Positions 1 through 6,196 are shown, numbered from the stretch's first letter. The stretch: DNA of 8,427 bases from an uncultured Gammaproteobacteria bacterium (GCA_913058195.1 CAJXPP010000085.1:1-8427); one strand, 5' to 3'. Numbers and translations: made by a program. Notes: generated by a model not told the origin, from the sequence alone.

Positions 1-43
1 ACAGAGTAGATCGTCGGCAGCGTCAGATGTGTATAAGAGACAG
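1..43 (+). other. Untrimmed Illumina Nextera adapter (i5 index plus read-1 adapter)
   Basis: Positions 11-43 are identical to the Nextera read-1 transposase adapter and end in the 19-base mosaic end AGATGTGTATAAGAGACAG. The eight bases before it (3-10, AGAGTAGA) match the Nextera i5 index 504, and the first two fit the end of the P5 primer. This is library-construction DNA, not genome. Translated from a GTG at 29 it gives MYKRQ, a familiar artefactual N-terminus. The real sequence begins at 44. Confidence 0.98.
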
Positions 44-529
44 GGTATAAAAGCACCTGATTTCTTAAAAGATATTGCCGGCCTTGAAACTAATTGGATG
101 AATCAATTAGTAGTAAAGCAAACATTACAGACTACCTTAGATGATGATATCTATTCTATTGGTGATTGCTGTGCATGCAAGTGGGTTGGCCAAGATCAAA
201 ATGTACCTCCTCGCGCACAAGCTGCACATCAAATGGCCTCTTTAGTCTACAAATCCATTTCTAACCGCATGAAAGATAAAGAAGTTCCTGAATATCACTA
301 CCATGATTATGGCTCATTAGTTTCATTAGGTCGCTATAGTACTGTTGGCAATATGATGGGCAGTCTGAGTAAAGGCAGTCTTATGATTGAGGGTTTCATG
401 GCAAGAATCATGTATTTATCACTGTATAAAATGCACCAAGTTGCTCTATTTGGCTTTTTCCGCGTTGGCATGTTATCGCTATCACATTTATTTCGTCGTA
501 GTGTTCACCCAAAAATCAAACTCCACTAA
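44..529 (+). CDS. ndh: Type II NADH:quinone oxidoreductase (NDH-2), C-terminal part
   Basis: This membrane-associated, non-proton-pumping flavoenzyme passes electrons from NADH through FAD to quinone at the inner face of the cytoplasmic membrane. The fragment has 161 residues; E. coli Ndh has about 434, so roughly the last 37% is present. It shows the second FAD-binding motif DIYSIGD (fragment residues 35-41), then the conserved PPRAQAAHQMA stretch (55-65) near the flavin and quinone site. After that comes the C-terminal membrane-anchoring part, GSLVSLG through MIEGFMAR to the terminal KIKLH, which closely follows E. coli Ndh. The 5' part, with the N-terminal FAD and NADH Rossmann motifs, is cut off by the contig end. 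The frame is open straight from the adapter, but the five residues encoded by 29-43 are adapter-derived. It converges on the cytochrome b561 gene and ends in a strong terminator 33 bases downstream. Confidence 0.95.
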   Translation, partial: GIKAPDFLKDIAGLETNWMNQLVVKQTLQTTLDDDIYSIGDCCACKWVGQDQNVPPRAQAAHQMASLVYKSISNRMKDKEVPEYHYHDYGSLVSLGRYSTVGNMMGSLSKGSLMIEGFMARIMYLSLYKMHQVALFGFFRVGMLSLSHLFRRSVHPKIKLH

Positions 530-562
530 AATTACTTATTATTTCTATAAACAATTGAACAA

Positions 563-590
563 AAAAAAGGCCTTTAAGAAGGCCTTTTTT
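563..590. terminator. Bidirectional intrinsic terminator between ndh and cytochrome b561 gene
   Basis: A perfect 12-bp stem (563-574 pairs with 579-590) has GGCC at its core and a 4-base loop TAAG. It carries an A-run on the left and a T-run on the right, so it gives a U-tract on either strand. It lies between the stops of two convergent genes and can serve both. Confidence 0.92.
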
Positions 591-614
591 ATTATCTAAT
601 TTTCTTAACTAACG

Positions 615-1154
615 CTACTTCAGGGACATCCGATCAGAGATCCCTGTACCTTCAATTCGATGCTTAATCGCTGCAGCGATATGAATTAGAATTAGTGTAA
701 TAAATGCAAATGCTAAACACTCATGCACTTGACTGAAAACCTCTCTCATCGCAGTATCCGCTTCTGCAAGCCGCGGTAATTCTACTCCCCAAAACTTTGT
801 GTGATATTTACTATACATTGATTGCAAGTAACCACTTAATGGCATTGACAACATCACCAAATAAAGTAGACCATGAATAGCGCCTGCAGCCTTCTGTTGC
901 CACTTTGACACAGAAGCGGGCAGTACAGGTGCTTTATGCGTTATGCGCCAGACAATACGAATTAGAATCAGCATTGCTGCGGTAATACCCAGTGATTTAT
1001 GAAGCAAAAAATAAAAAGCACGAACACTTTCTTCTCCAACTGGTAACTCTGACTGTTTTGGCAATTCCACCATGAACAAGCCTAGTCCGATCATTGTTAA
1101 AATTATAAGTGCAATAAGCCAATGTAAAATAATCTGAATTCGATCGTATTTCAT
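615..1154 (-). CDS. Cytochrome b561-family di-heme membrane protein
   Basis: Members of the bacterial cytochrome b561 family (the CybB/YceJ type) are four-helix inner-membrane proteins that bind two b hemes and exchange electrons with the quinone pool. From the ATG at 1154 the protein has 179 residues, the usual size. Four hydrophobic segments lie near 8-28, 50-69, 92-110 and 146-163. Histidines sit at family-like places: H11 in the opening IQIILHWL, H52 in LLHKSLG, and H144 and H158 in the last helix. They are the likely heme ligands. The opening MKYDRIQIILHWL aligns with E. coli CybB (MENKYSRLQISIHWL), which supports this start. A GTG at 1166 with GGGAG seven bases upstream is a credible alternative that adds four residues. 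The longer ATG at 1217 is rejected because it lies inside the gyrB terminator. The electron-transfer partner is not identifiable from the neighbours. Confidence 0.88.
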   Translation of the reverse strand: MKYDRIQIILHWLIALIILTMIGLGLFMVELPKQSELPVGEESVRAFYFLLHKSLGITAAMLILIRIVWRITHKAPVLPASVSKWQQKAAGAIHGLLYLVMLSMPLSGYLQSMYSKYHTKFWGVELPRLAEADTAMREVFSQVHECLAFAFITLILIHIAAAIKHRIEGTGISDRMSLK

Positions 1155-1205
1155 AACGTCACTCACTCTTTTTCTCCCATAGTTTTTGTTGTATTTACTG
1201 CTCAT

Positions 1206-1240
1206 AAAAAAGGCCATAATATCAACTATATTATGACCTT
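1206..1240 (-). terminator. Intrinsic terminator downstream of gyrB
   Basis: The stem pairs 1210-1222 with 1228-1240 (13 bp) around a 5-base loop. The one C/A mismatch seen on the plus strand (1214/1236) becomes a G-U wobble in minus-strand RNA, so the hairpin is complete only in that direction. A run of T on the minus strand (A at 1206-1211 as given) follows. It sits 29 bases past the gyrB stop and separates gyrB from the cytochrome b561 gene. Confidence 0.85.
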
Positions 1241-1268
1241 CATTAATCAGGATAAATCCCGTGAAATA

Positions 1269-3680
1269 TTAAATATCTAAATGAGTCGCTTGCAATGCAT
1301 GCGTTTCAATAAACTCACGGCGAGGCTCAACATTGTCTCCCATTAAGGTATTAAATGTTTCATCAGCAGTAATTGCATCTTCGATTTTAACTTGTAATAA
1401 GCGACGTTTCGAAGCATCCATCGTTGTTTCCCACAGTTGGTCTGGATTCATTTCTCCCAGTCCTTTATACCGCTGTACATTTTGGCCGCGACGCGCTTCT
1501 GTCATCAACCATTTTACGGCTTGTGAAAAGTTATCTACTGCTTCACTTCTTTCACCACGTTGAATTCGTGCATCATCAGAAAACAAACCATTAATTTTGT
1601 CAGCAAAAGCCAAAATACGCTGATATTCAGTACTCGAAAAGAAGTCGAGAGGAATATGGTAGTCCGTACTAATACCATGACGGTTAAAACTCACATTAAT
1701 ATAATGAGCATCATCTTTGTTTACTACCGTTAGTTTATAGCTAGTACCCGTTGGCAGGCCTTTGCTTAGCCCTTTATCAATATTTTCTAACCAAGGCTCC
1801 ATTGCAGTGGTCTCTGTTATTTCAGGAATTTGTGGTTGGTAAATTAACTGATTTAGGAAAGGAGGAAAGTAGTGGCTGGATAAGCGAGTTACTACTGCCA
1901 TTACTGTTTGGTATTCATCAACCAATACTTTTAGTGCATTACCGGTAATCACTTCTGAAGATTCACTTGGATGAAGTTCTGCATTCGCTAATGCTAGCTC
2001 AGTTAAGTAACTATCCATTTCAGCATCATCTTTTACATACCGCTCTTGTTTACCTTTCTTGATTTTATAAAGTGGAGGTTGTGCAATATACACATGGCCA
2101 CGCTCAACCAGTTCTGGCATTTGACGATAGAAAAACGTTAATAACAAAGTACGGATATGCGATCCATCAACATCGGCATCGGTCATGATGATAATGTGAT
2201 GATAGCGTAATTTTTCTGGGTCATATTCGTCACGACCTATACCACAACCTAGAGCGGTGATTAGTGTGCCGACTTCTGCTGAGCTAATCATCTTATCAAA
2301 GCGAGCTCGCTCAACATTCAAAATTTTCCCTTTCAATGGCAAGATGGCTTGAGTTCGACGATCACGGCCTTGCTTCGCACTACCTCCCGCAGAATCACCC
2401 TCCACTAAGAATAGTTCTGATAGGGCAGGGTCACGCTCCTGACAGTCAGCTAATTTCCCTGGAAGTCCAGCGATATCTAGCGCGCCTTTACGTCGTGTTA
2501 ATTCTCGCGCCTTACGTGCTGCATCACGTGCCCTTGCAGCATCAACCATTTTATTAGCAATTAATTTACTATCAACAGGACTCTCTACAAGAAAGTCATG
2601 AAAATGTTGATTTACTAATGACTCAACTATTGTTCTTACTTCAGATGAAACTAGCTTATCTTTAGTTTGTGAAGAGAACTTAGGGTCAGGTACCTTAACT
2701 GATAGTACTGCAGTTAAACCTTCACGAGCATCATCGCCGCTAGTTGCTACTTTAGACTTCTTAGCTAAACCTTCTGACTCAATATATTGATTTAAGGTAC
2801 GCGTTAATGCAGCTCTAAAACCTGCTAAATGAGTACCGCCATCTCGCTGTGGAATATTATTAGTAAAGCAATATATATTTTCTTGGTACGAATCATTCCA
2901 TTGCATTGCAAGCTCAACAGTAACTTCTTCTTTTTCACCGTTGATACTGATAATAGCTTCGTGAACAGGTGTTTTATTTTTATTTAAATGCTCAACAAAG
3001 GCCTTGATACCACCTTCATAATAAAATACTTCACTCTGTTCATCACGTTCATCAGTTAAAACAATGCGTACACCTGAGTTCAAGAAAGCAAGTTCACGAA
3101 TTCGTTTTGCTAAAATTTTATAATCAAATGAAAGAACATTTGAGAATGTCGCTTCGCTAGGCCAGAATTGAATCTTAGTTCCTGTCTCAGTGGTATCTTC
3201 TCCTTCAACAATCCGTGAGTCTGGCACACTATCGGTATAACTTTGACGATAGACTTTGCCGCTTCGACCGATTTCCATCGTTAATTTTTTAGAGAGTGCG
3301 TTTACAACTGAAACACCTACGCCATGCAAACCACCCGACACCTTATATGAATTATCATCAAACTTACCACCAGCATGTAATACCGTCATGATAACTTCAG
3401 CAGCAGATATCCCTTCTTCTTCATGAACATCAACTGGAATGCCACGACCATTATCTGATACCGATACTGATTCATCAGGGTGAATGCGAACGTTAATTTC
3501 ACTACAGTAACCCGCTAACGACTCATCGATCGCGTTATCTAAAACTTCAAATACCATGTGATGTAAGCCGGTACCATCATCAGTATCGCCTATATACATA
3601 CCAGGGCGTTTCCGCACAGCATCAAGTCCTTTCAAGACTTTAATATTCGACGAATCGTAAGTGTTTTCTTCAGTTGTCAT
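1269..3680 (-). CDS. gyrB: DNA gyrase subunit B
   Basis: GyrB is the ATPase and TOPRIM subunit of the A2B2 type II topoisomerase that introduces negative supercoils. At 803 residues it is full length (E. coli 804). The N-terminal GHKL ATPase domain shows the catalytic E45 and Mg-binding N49 in FEVLDNAIDE, the adenine-contacting D76 in SDNGRG, and the glycine-rich GGLHGVGVSVVNALS lid. The TOPRIM domain has EGDSAGGSAKQGRD starting at E427, PLKGKILNVE, and the metal-binding TDADVDG with D501, D503 and D505. All are offset by +3 from E. coli. The roughly 165-residue insert typical of gammaproteobacterial GyrB follows the conserved QPPLYK motif. The C-terminus has QRYKGLGEMNPDQLWETTMD and VEPRREFIE. 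The ATG at 3680 gives the expected N-terminus; only a weak GGA precedes it. It lies 57 bases downstream of recF on the same strand. No key residue is missing and the reading frame is intact. Confidence 0.99.
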   Translation of the reverse strand: MTTEENTYDSSNIKVLKGLDAVRKRPGMYIGDTDDGTGLHHMVFEVLDNAIDESLAGYCSEINVRIHPDESVSVSDNGRGIPVDVHEEEGISAAEVIMTVLHAGGKFDDNSYKVSGGLHGVGVSVVNALSKKLTMEIGRSGKVYRQSYTDSVPDSRIVEGEDTTETGTKIQFWPSEATFSNVLSFDYKILAKRIRELAFLNSGVRIVLTDERDEQSEVFYYEGGIKAFVEHLNKNKTPVHEAIISINGEKEEVTVELAMQWNDSYQENIYCFTNNIPQRDGGTHLAGFRAALTRTLNQYIESEGLAKKSKVATSGDDAREGLTAVLSVKVPDPKFSSQTKDKLVSSEVRTIVESLVNQHFHDFLVESPVDSKLIANKMVDAARARDAARKARELTRRKGALDIAGLPGKLADCQERDPALSELFLVEGDSAGGSAKQGRDRRTQAILPLKGKILNVERARFDKMISSAEVGTLITALGCGIGRDEYDPEKLRYHHIIIMTDADVDGSHIRTLLLTFFYRQMPELVERGHVYIAQPPLYKIKKGKQERYVKDDAEMDSYLTELALANAELHPSESSEVITGNALKVLVDEYQTVMAVVTRLSSHYFPPFLNQLIYQPQIPEITETTAMEPWLENIDKGLSKGLPTGTSYKLTVVNKDDAHYINVSFNRHGISTDYHIPLDFFSSTEYQRILAFADKINGLFSDDARIQRGERSEAVDNFSQAVKWLMTEARRGQNVQRYKGLGEMNPDQLWETTMDASKRRLLQVKIEDAITADETFNTLMGDNVEPRREFIETHALQATHLDI

Positions 3681-3718
3681 AGTGTATCCATCATGGTTGA
3701 CATTCTTTAGCTAGGTGT

Positions 3719-3727
3719 ATTTTACCA
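3719..3727 (-). promoter_or_regulatory. Candidate extended -10 promoter element for gyrB
   Basis: On the minus strand the recF-gyrB gap contains TGGTAAAAT, a TG-N extended -10 followed by TAAAAT (five of six matches to TATAAT). No good -35 stands at 16-18 bases, which extended -10 promoters tolerate. The predicted start would leave a leader of about 30 bases. This is motif inference only; gyrB could also be read from the recF promoter. Confidence 0.3.
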
Positions 3728-3737
3728 CATACTTCGT

Positions 3738-4808
3738 TTAACGATCCTGCTGTTGCACGGCACCTTGTTCCACGTGAAACATAGTATGTTTTTTACTGGG
3801 CCTCACATCCAAATCCGTAGCAGTAATGAATGCTTGAACAGGCAATAACTCTAATTCTTGCAGCACATTTTGTTGGTGATCTTTATCTAACTCAGAGCTT
3901 AAATCATCTAGTAACAGAATGGTTTTTTCATGTTTAACCTGTTCAGTAATTTTAGCTTGTGCCATGCAAAGGGCCAAAGAAAATAACTTTTGTTGCCCGC
4001 GAGAGAATACATCTACAGGATCAAAGTTATTAATTCTAAACGACCAATCAGCGGCGTGACTACCCGAGCGTGTGTAGCCTAATTGTTCATCTCGATGTAT
4101 TGCTTTTGCTAACGCAGTCTTTAAGGTTTCACCCTTCAGCCAACCTTCACGATATTTCACTTCATACTGTGCGTCTTTATACGTAGGACATATACTAGAA
4201 AATATTTGTTTAAACTCTATAATTAATTTATCAAGTTGTTTTTTACGTAGCTGTGTTATTGCCTCGCCATGACTAATTAAATGCCTATCCCAAAGTTGTA
4301 TTTCATCTCTTTTTTTATGTTGACGAATAGCAGAATTTCGTTGTTTCAGTATTTTTTTATAAGATTGCCAGTGAAAGTTAAAGCTTGGTTCCACGTGAAA
4401 CAACCCCCAATCTATAAGTTGACGGCGGTATTTCGGACCTTGTTCAAAGAAGTGGTGACTGTTTGCAGGAATGAATTGTAATGGTAATTGAGAGGCCAAT
4501 TCTGACAAGCGTTTTAACGGTGCATTATTGAGCCGAATACTTAAACCATCAAGAATAGAAAACTGTAATCCAACAGGTATATTGCCATTGGTCCTAGCAA
4601 TCACTTGCAATTGTGGCTGCCCAAATTGTACGGCTGATTTCAAAGTACGCGTACGAAAAGATTTGCCTAATGCAAGCAAATAAATCGCTTCCAGAACACT
4701 CGTTTTTCCTGAGCCATTTTCACCAATAATTATATTGATTCCAGCTGAGGGAAAAAGCGTAACCTCATTAACATTACGTAAAGTACGAATACTTAATTGG
4801 CTCAGCAA
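3738..4808 (-). CDS. recF: DNA replication and repair protein RecF
   Basis: RecF is an SMC/ABC-type ATPase that acts with RecO and RecR to load RecA at single-strand gaps and stalled forks. From TTG 4808 it has 356 residues (E. coli 357). Walker A is GENGSGKT at 29-36, the ABC signature is SRGQQK at 269-274, and Walker B is ILLLDD at 297-302 followed by the D-loop SSELD. The TTG at 4808 is chosen because GGAG at 4821-4818 lies 9 bases upstream of it but only 3 bases from the TTG at 4814. The resulting MLSQLSIRTLRN also fits the family N-terminus. Two parS-like sites lie inside the gene, each read as FHVE. gyrB follows after 57 bases, the common recF-gyrB order, but dnaN is not upstream; a rubredoxin gene is there instead. 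No defect is seen. Confidence 0.97.
   Translation of the reverse strand: MLSQLSIRTLRNVNEVTLFPSAGINIIIGENGSGKTSVLEAIYLLALGKSFRTRTLKSAVQFGQPQLQVIARTNGNIPVGLQFSILDGLSIRLNNAPLKRLSELASQLPLQFIPANSHHFFEQGPKYRRQLIDWGLFHVEPSFNFHWQSYKKILKQRNSAIRQHKKRDEIQLWDRHLISHGEAITQLRKKQLDKLIIEFKQIFSSICPTYKDAQYEVKYREGWLKGETLKTALAKAIHRDEQLGYTRSGSHAADWSFRINNFDPVDVFSRGQQKLFSLALCMAQAKITEQVKHEKTILLLDDLSSELDKDHQQNVLQELELLPVQAFITATDLDVRPSKKHTMFHVEQGAVQQQDR
3766..3781. other. parS chromosomal centromere site 1 (ParB binding), inside recF 3' end
   Basis: The sequence TGTTCCACGTGAAACA matches the widely conserved bacterial parS consensus TGTTNCACGTGAAACA at every specified base. It is a near-perfect palindrome centred on CACGTG (3771-3776). 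It lies near the 3' end of recF, where the reverse strand encodes Met-Phe-His-Val-Glu-Gln. ParB family proteins bind this 16-mer, spread along the DNA and load SMC; ParA then moves the origin region. The site is recognised by motif only, and no parA or parB gene is in the window. Confidence 0.8.
4387..4402. other. parS chromosomal centromere site 2 (ParB binding), inside recF
   Basis: The sequence GGTTCCACGTGAAACA matches the parS consensus at all specified bases but the outermost one (G for T). It is centred on CACGTG (4392-4397), 621 bp from site 1. In recF it is read as Leu-Phe-His-Val-Glu-Pro. Clusters of such sites close to oriC are usual for ParB-ParS systems. Single edge mismatches are common among functional sites, so binding is likely but could be weaker. 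Confidence 0.7.
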
Positions 4809-4817
4809 GATCAATTA

Positions 4818-4821
4818 CTCC
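4818..4821 (-). promoter_or_regulatory. Ribosome binding site deciding the recF start
   Basis: GGAG on the minus strand is 9 bases from the TTG at 4808 and only 3 bases from the TTG at 4814. The spacing selects the downstream TTG. No ATG is available in a suitable position. Confidence 0.6.
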
Positions 4822-4863
4822 GGATAGAATAATAAATAGCAGGTCAAAGTCTACTTACCTTAC

Positions 4864-4872
4864 TGTGTATAA
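4864..4872 (-). promoter_or_regulatory. Consensus DnaA box upstream of recF
   Basis: The minus strand reads TTATACACA, a full match to the DnaA-box consensus TTATNCACA. It is in the recF-rubredoxin gap, about 55 bases upstream of the recF start. Only one perfect box is present, so it does not by itself make an origin. About a quarter of a match would be expected by chance in a window of this length. The other two perfect matches in the window lie in the Nextera adapters. Confidence 0.4.
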
Positions 4873-4894
4873 GCGAGGAGTCAATAAACTGCAA
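4866..4894 (-). promoter_or_regulatory. Candidate sigma-70 promoter for recF
   Basis: On the minus strand TTGCAG (4894-4889) is followed after exactly 17 bases by TATACA (4871-4866). The -35 has three of six consensus bases and the -10 has four of six. The -10 lies within the DnaA box at 4864-4872. A second possible -35, TTGACT, lies just downstream without a good -10 partner. The match is modest and could be chance in AT-rich DNA. Confidence 0.3.
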
Positions 4895-5002
4895 ATTGAA
4901 GGTACCGATATGCATTAGCATAATATATTAACATTTAGAAAATAGGGGGAGGAATGAAGGTGACAAATACCACTATCACCGACAGATCCAGACAGTCTCA
5001 TT

Positions 5003-5167
5003 TTAGACTTCAATCATCTCAAAGTCTTCTTTACCAACACCACATTCAGGACACAGCCAATCCTCTGGCACATCATCCCAAGTTGTTCCCGGTGCAAGAC
5101 CTTCTTCAGGTGCACCTTTGGCTTCATCGTAAACCCAGCCGCACACAACACATTGCCACTTTTTCAT
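5003..5167 (-). CDS. rubA: Rubredoxin
   Basis: Rubredoxin is a small cytoplasmic one-electron carrier with a single iron held by four cysteines. It serves as donor to partners such as alkane hydroxylases, oxygen- or peroxide-detoxifying enzymes and some oxygenases. This gene encodes 54 residues, the standard length. The paired motifs are CVVCG (C6, C9) and CPECG (C39, C42), with family-typical W4, Y13, the PEEGLAPGT loop and W30DDVPEDW between them. The ATG at 5167 has GGAG ten bases upstream (5181-5178). No partner reductase or oxygenase lies in the window. It is on the same strand as recF, 194 bases upstream of the recF start, with no strong terminator between them, so readthrough into recF is possible. 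Gene identity is secure; the physiological partner is unknown. Confidence 0.95.
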   Translation of the reverse strand: MKKWQCVVCGWVYDEAKGAPEEGLAPGTTWDDVPEDWLCPECGVGKEDFEMIEV

Positions 5168-5483
5168 TTTAATCTAACTCCAGCGTAAATTTTATAATTT
5201 TATATTTTTTAAGTCTCAGTATGCACGACACTTTTCTTATATGCAGAATTCGCAGGCAAATTTCTCAGACACCATTATATCTTTTTAACAGCTCTACGCT
5301 TAAAGAACTTTAGCTTAATATAGAGTTTGAAACAGTAAGGCCAAAAATGACACTACACAGGATTATTATTTATATCAGTAAAAGGGCAAAATGCGTTTAA
5401 GGCTGCATATTTCGATCATAATATTAAACTGATTATTACAAATTGTTTAAGCAGTATATGCATTAGACTAACTTCATTGCACA
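5168..5483. other. AT-rich intergenic gap with no supported gene
   Basis: This 316-base stretch separates the start of the rubredoxin gene from the stop of the SCO-like gene. It is strongly AT-rich, with runs such as ATAATTTTATATTTTTTAA at about 5201-5216, and must contain the rubredoxin promoter on the minus strand. I found no convincing -35/-10 pair, no strong hairpin terminator for the SCO-like gene, no tRNA-like fold and no repeat array. The longest ATG frame noticed by hand is about 30 codons (5221-5313, plus strand) and has no ribosome binding site or recognisable motif. Confidence 0.6.
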
Positions 5484-6134
5484 TTATTCTGATTTTGCGT
5501 AAAAATGTCGTAATTTAAAGAAAAGCTGCTTAATAGACCCACTATTATAAGGGGGTTTAAAAGTCGCATATAGTCTACCTTTAGGGTCAACTAAAAACAG
5601 GTGGTACTGCTGCTCAATGATATAGCTGCCATCGTTATAATCAGTTTGTAAAAATAGTGCGATAAAAGTATGTGCCAGTGTTTCGATTGCTGTAACTTCA
5701 CCAGTTGCTGCTGTCGCATCCAACTTCTGCGCAACAAGAAAATCATCTAGCTGCTGTGTGGATTCATGGTCACTATCAATTCCTACCACTAGGAACTGAA
5801 TATTATTACTCGCTATTGATGCCTTTACCCCCTTCATTGTAGTTAATAACGACTGACAATGAGGGAGGCAATGTCCATATGTAAATGTGATAAATGTCCA
5901 TTTATCCTCAAGCCACGAGTTAGTAAGTGCTAACTTACTTGATGTGTCAAGTGAAAATGTAGGAATGGGCCGTGGAGGTGAAGAAATATAATTTTGCAAA
6001 TCATTCGGTATAACACGGGTGTCTTCATGAATTAAAGGAAGGTTATTCATCCATAAAACTAATAAAAACCCGACAATAATGAGATAAGTGAATAAAAAAC
6101 ACTTAGAATTAAGACCTTTACACCGTTTGGCCAT
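5484..6134 (-). CDS. SCO1/SenC-family membrane-anchored thioredoxin-fold protein
   Basis: SCO1/SenC/PrrC proteins carry copper to the CuA site of cytochrome c oxidase or act as periplasmic thiol-disulfide factors. From the ATG at 6134 this has 216 residues. A positively charged N-terminus precedes one membrane segment at about 12-28 (FLFTYLIIVGFLLVLW), so the rest should face the periplasm. The thioredoxin-like domain has PTFSLD, then FTYGHCLPHC with the CX3C copper/redox cysteines C89 and C93, VVGIDSD, and a late LFLVDPKGRL strand. The third usual copper ligand, a histidine eight residues before the Asp of that strand, is Gln here (Q175), although H178 lies three residues on. AAGAG at 6147-6143 is 8 bases from this ATG but only 2 from the GTG at 6140, so the ATG is preferred. 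It is divergent from murJ. No oxidase genes are nearby. Confidence 0.8.
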   Translation of the reverse strand: MAKRCKGLNSKCFLFTYLIIVGFLLVLWMNNLPLIHEDTRVIPNDLQNYISSPPRPIPTFSLDTSSKLALTNSWLEDKWTFITFTYGHCLPHCQSLLTTMKGVKASIASNNIQFLVVGIDSDHESTQQLDDFLVAQKLDATAATGEVTAIETLAHTFIALFLQTDYNDGSYIIEQQYHLFLVDPKGRLYATFKPPYNSGSIKQLFFKLRHFYAKSE

Positions 6135-6142
6135 CGACACTA

Positions 6143-6147
6143 CTCTT
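6143..6147 (-). promoter_or_regulatory. Ribosome binding site deciding the SCO-like gene start
   Basis: AAGAG on the minus strand is spaced 8 bases from the ATG at 6134 and only 2 bases from the upstream GTG at 6140. The spacing favours the ATG, giving MAKRCKG as the N-terminus. Confidence 0.5.
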
Positions 6148-6196
6148 GTATTAGTTACAATTAAGGCTAGATCGTATCATTAAATATGAGTACTGA

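Noticed and set aside
30..38. DnaA-box match (TTATACACA on the minus strand) at the left end
   Set aside because: It is part of the Nextera mosaic end; the same match at 8412-8420 is also adapter.
2525..2530. CACGTG in gyrB as a third parS
   Set aside because: The flanking bases do not fit the TGTTNCACGTGAAACA arms; only the central hexamer matches.
4959..4980. Hairpin GGTGA...TCACC as a rubredoxin terminator
   Set aside because: Only five Watson-Crick pairs close the stem before wobble pairs, and no U-run follows on the minus strand.
4815..5002. Candidate oriC between rubredoxin and recF
   Set aside because: Only one consensus DnaA box and no array of AT-rich repeats; too little to call an origin despite nearby parS.
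4954..5172. 72-codon plus-strand frame preceded by a purine-rich GGGGGAGGA
   Set aside because: It is antisense to the complete rubredoxin gene, its Shine-Dalgarno is too close to the ATG, and the product shows no recognisable family.
5221..5313. 30-codon plus-strand frame in the AT-rich gap
   Set aside because: No ribosome binding site, no motif and ordinary length for random AT-rich DNA.
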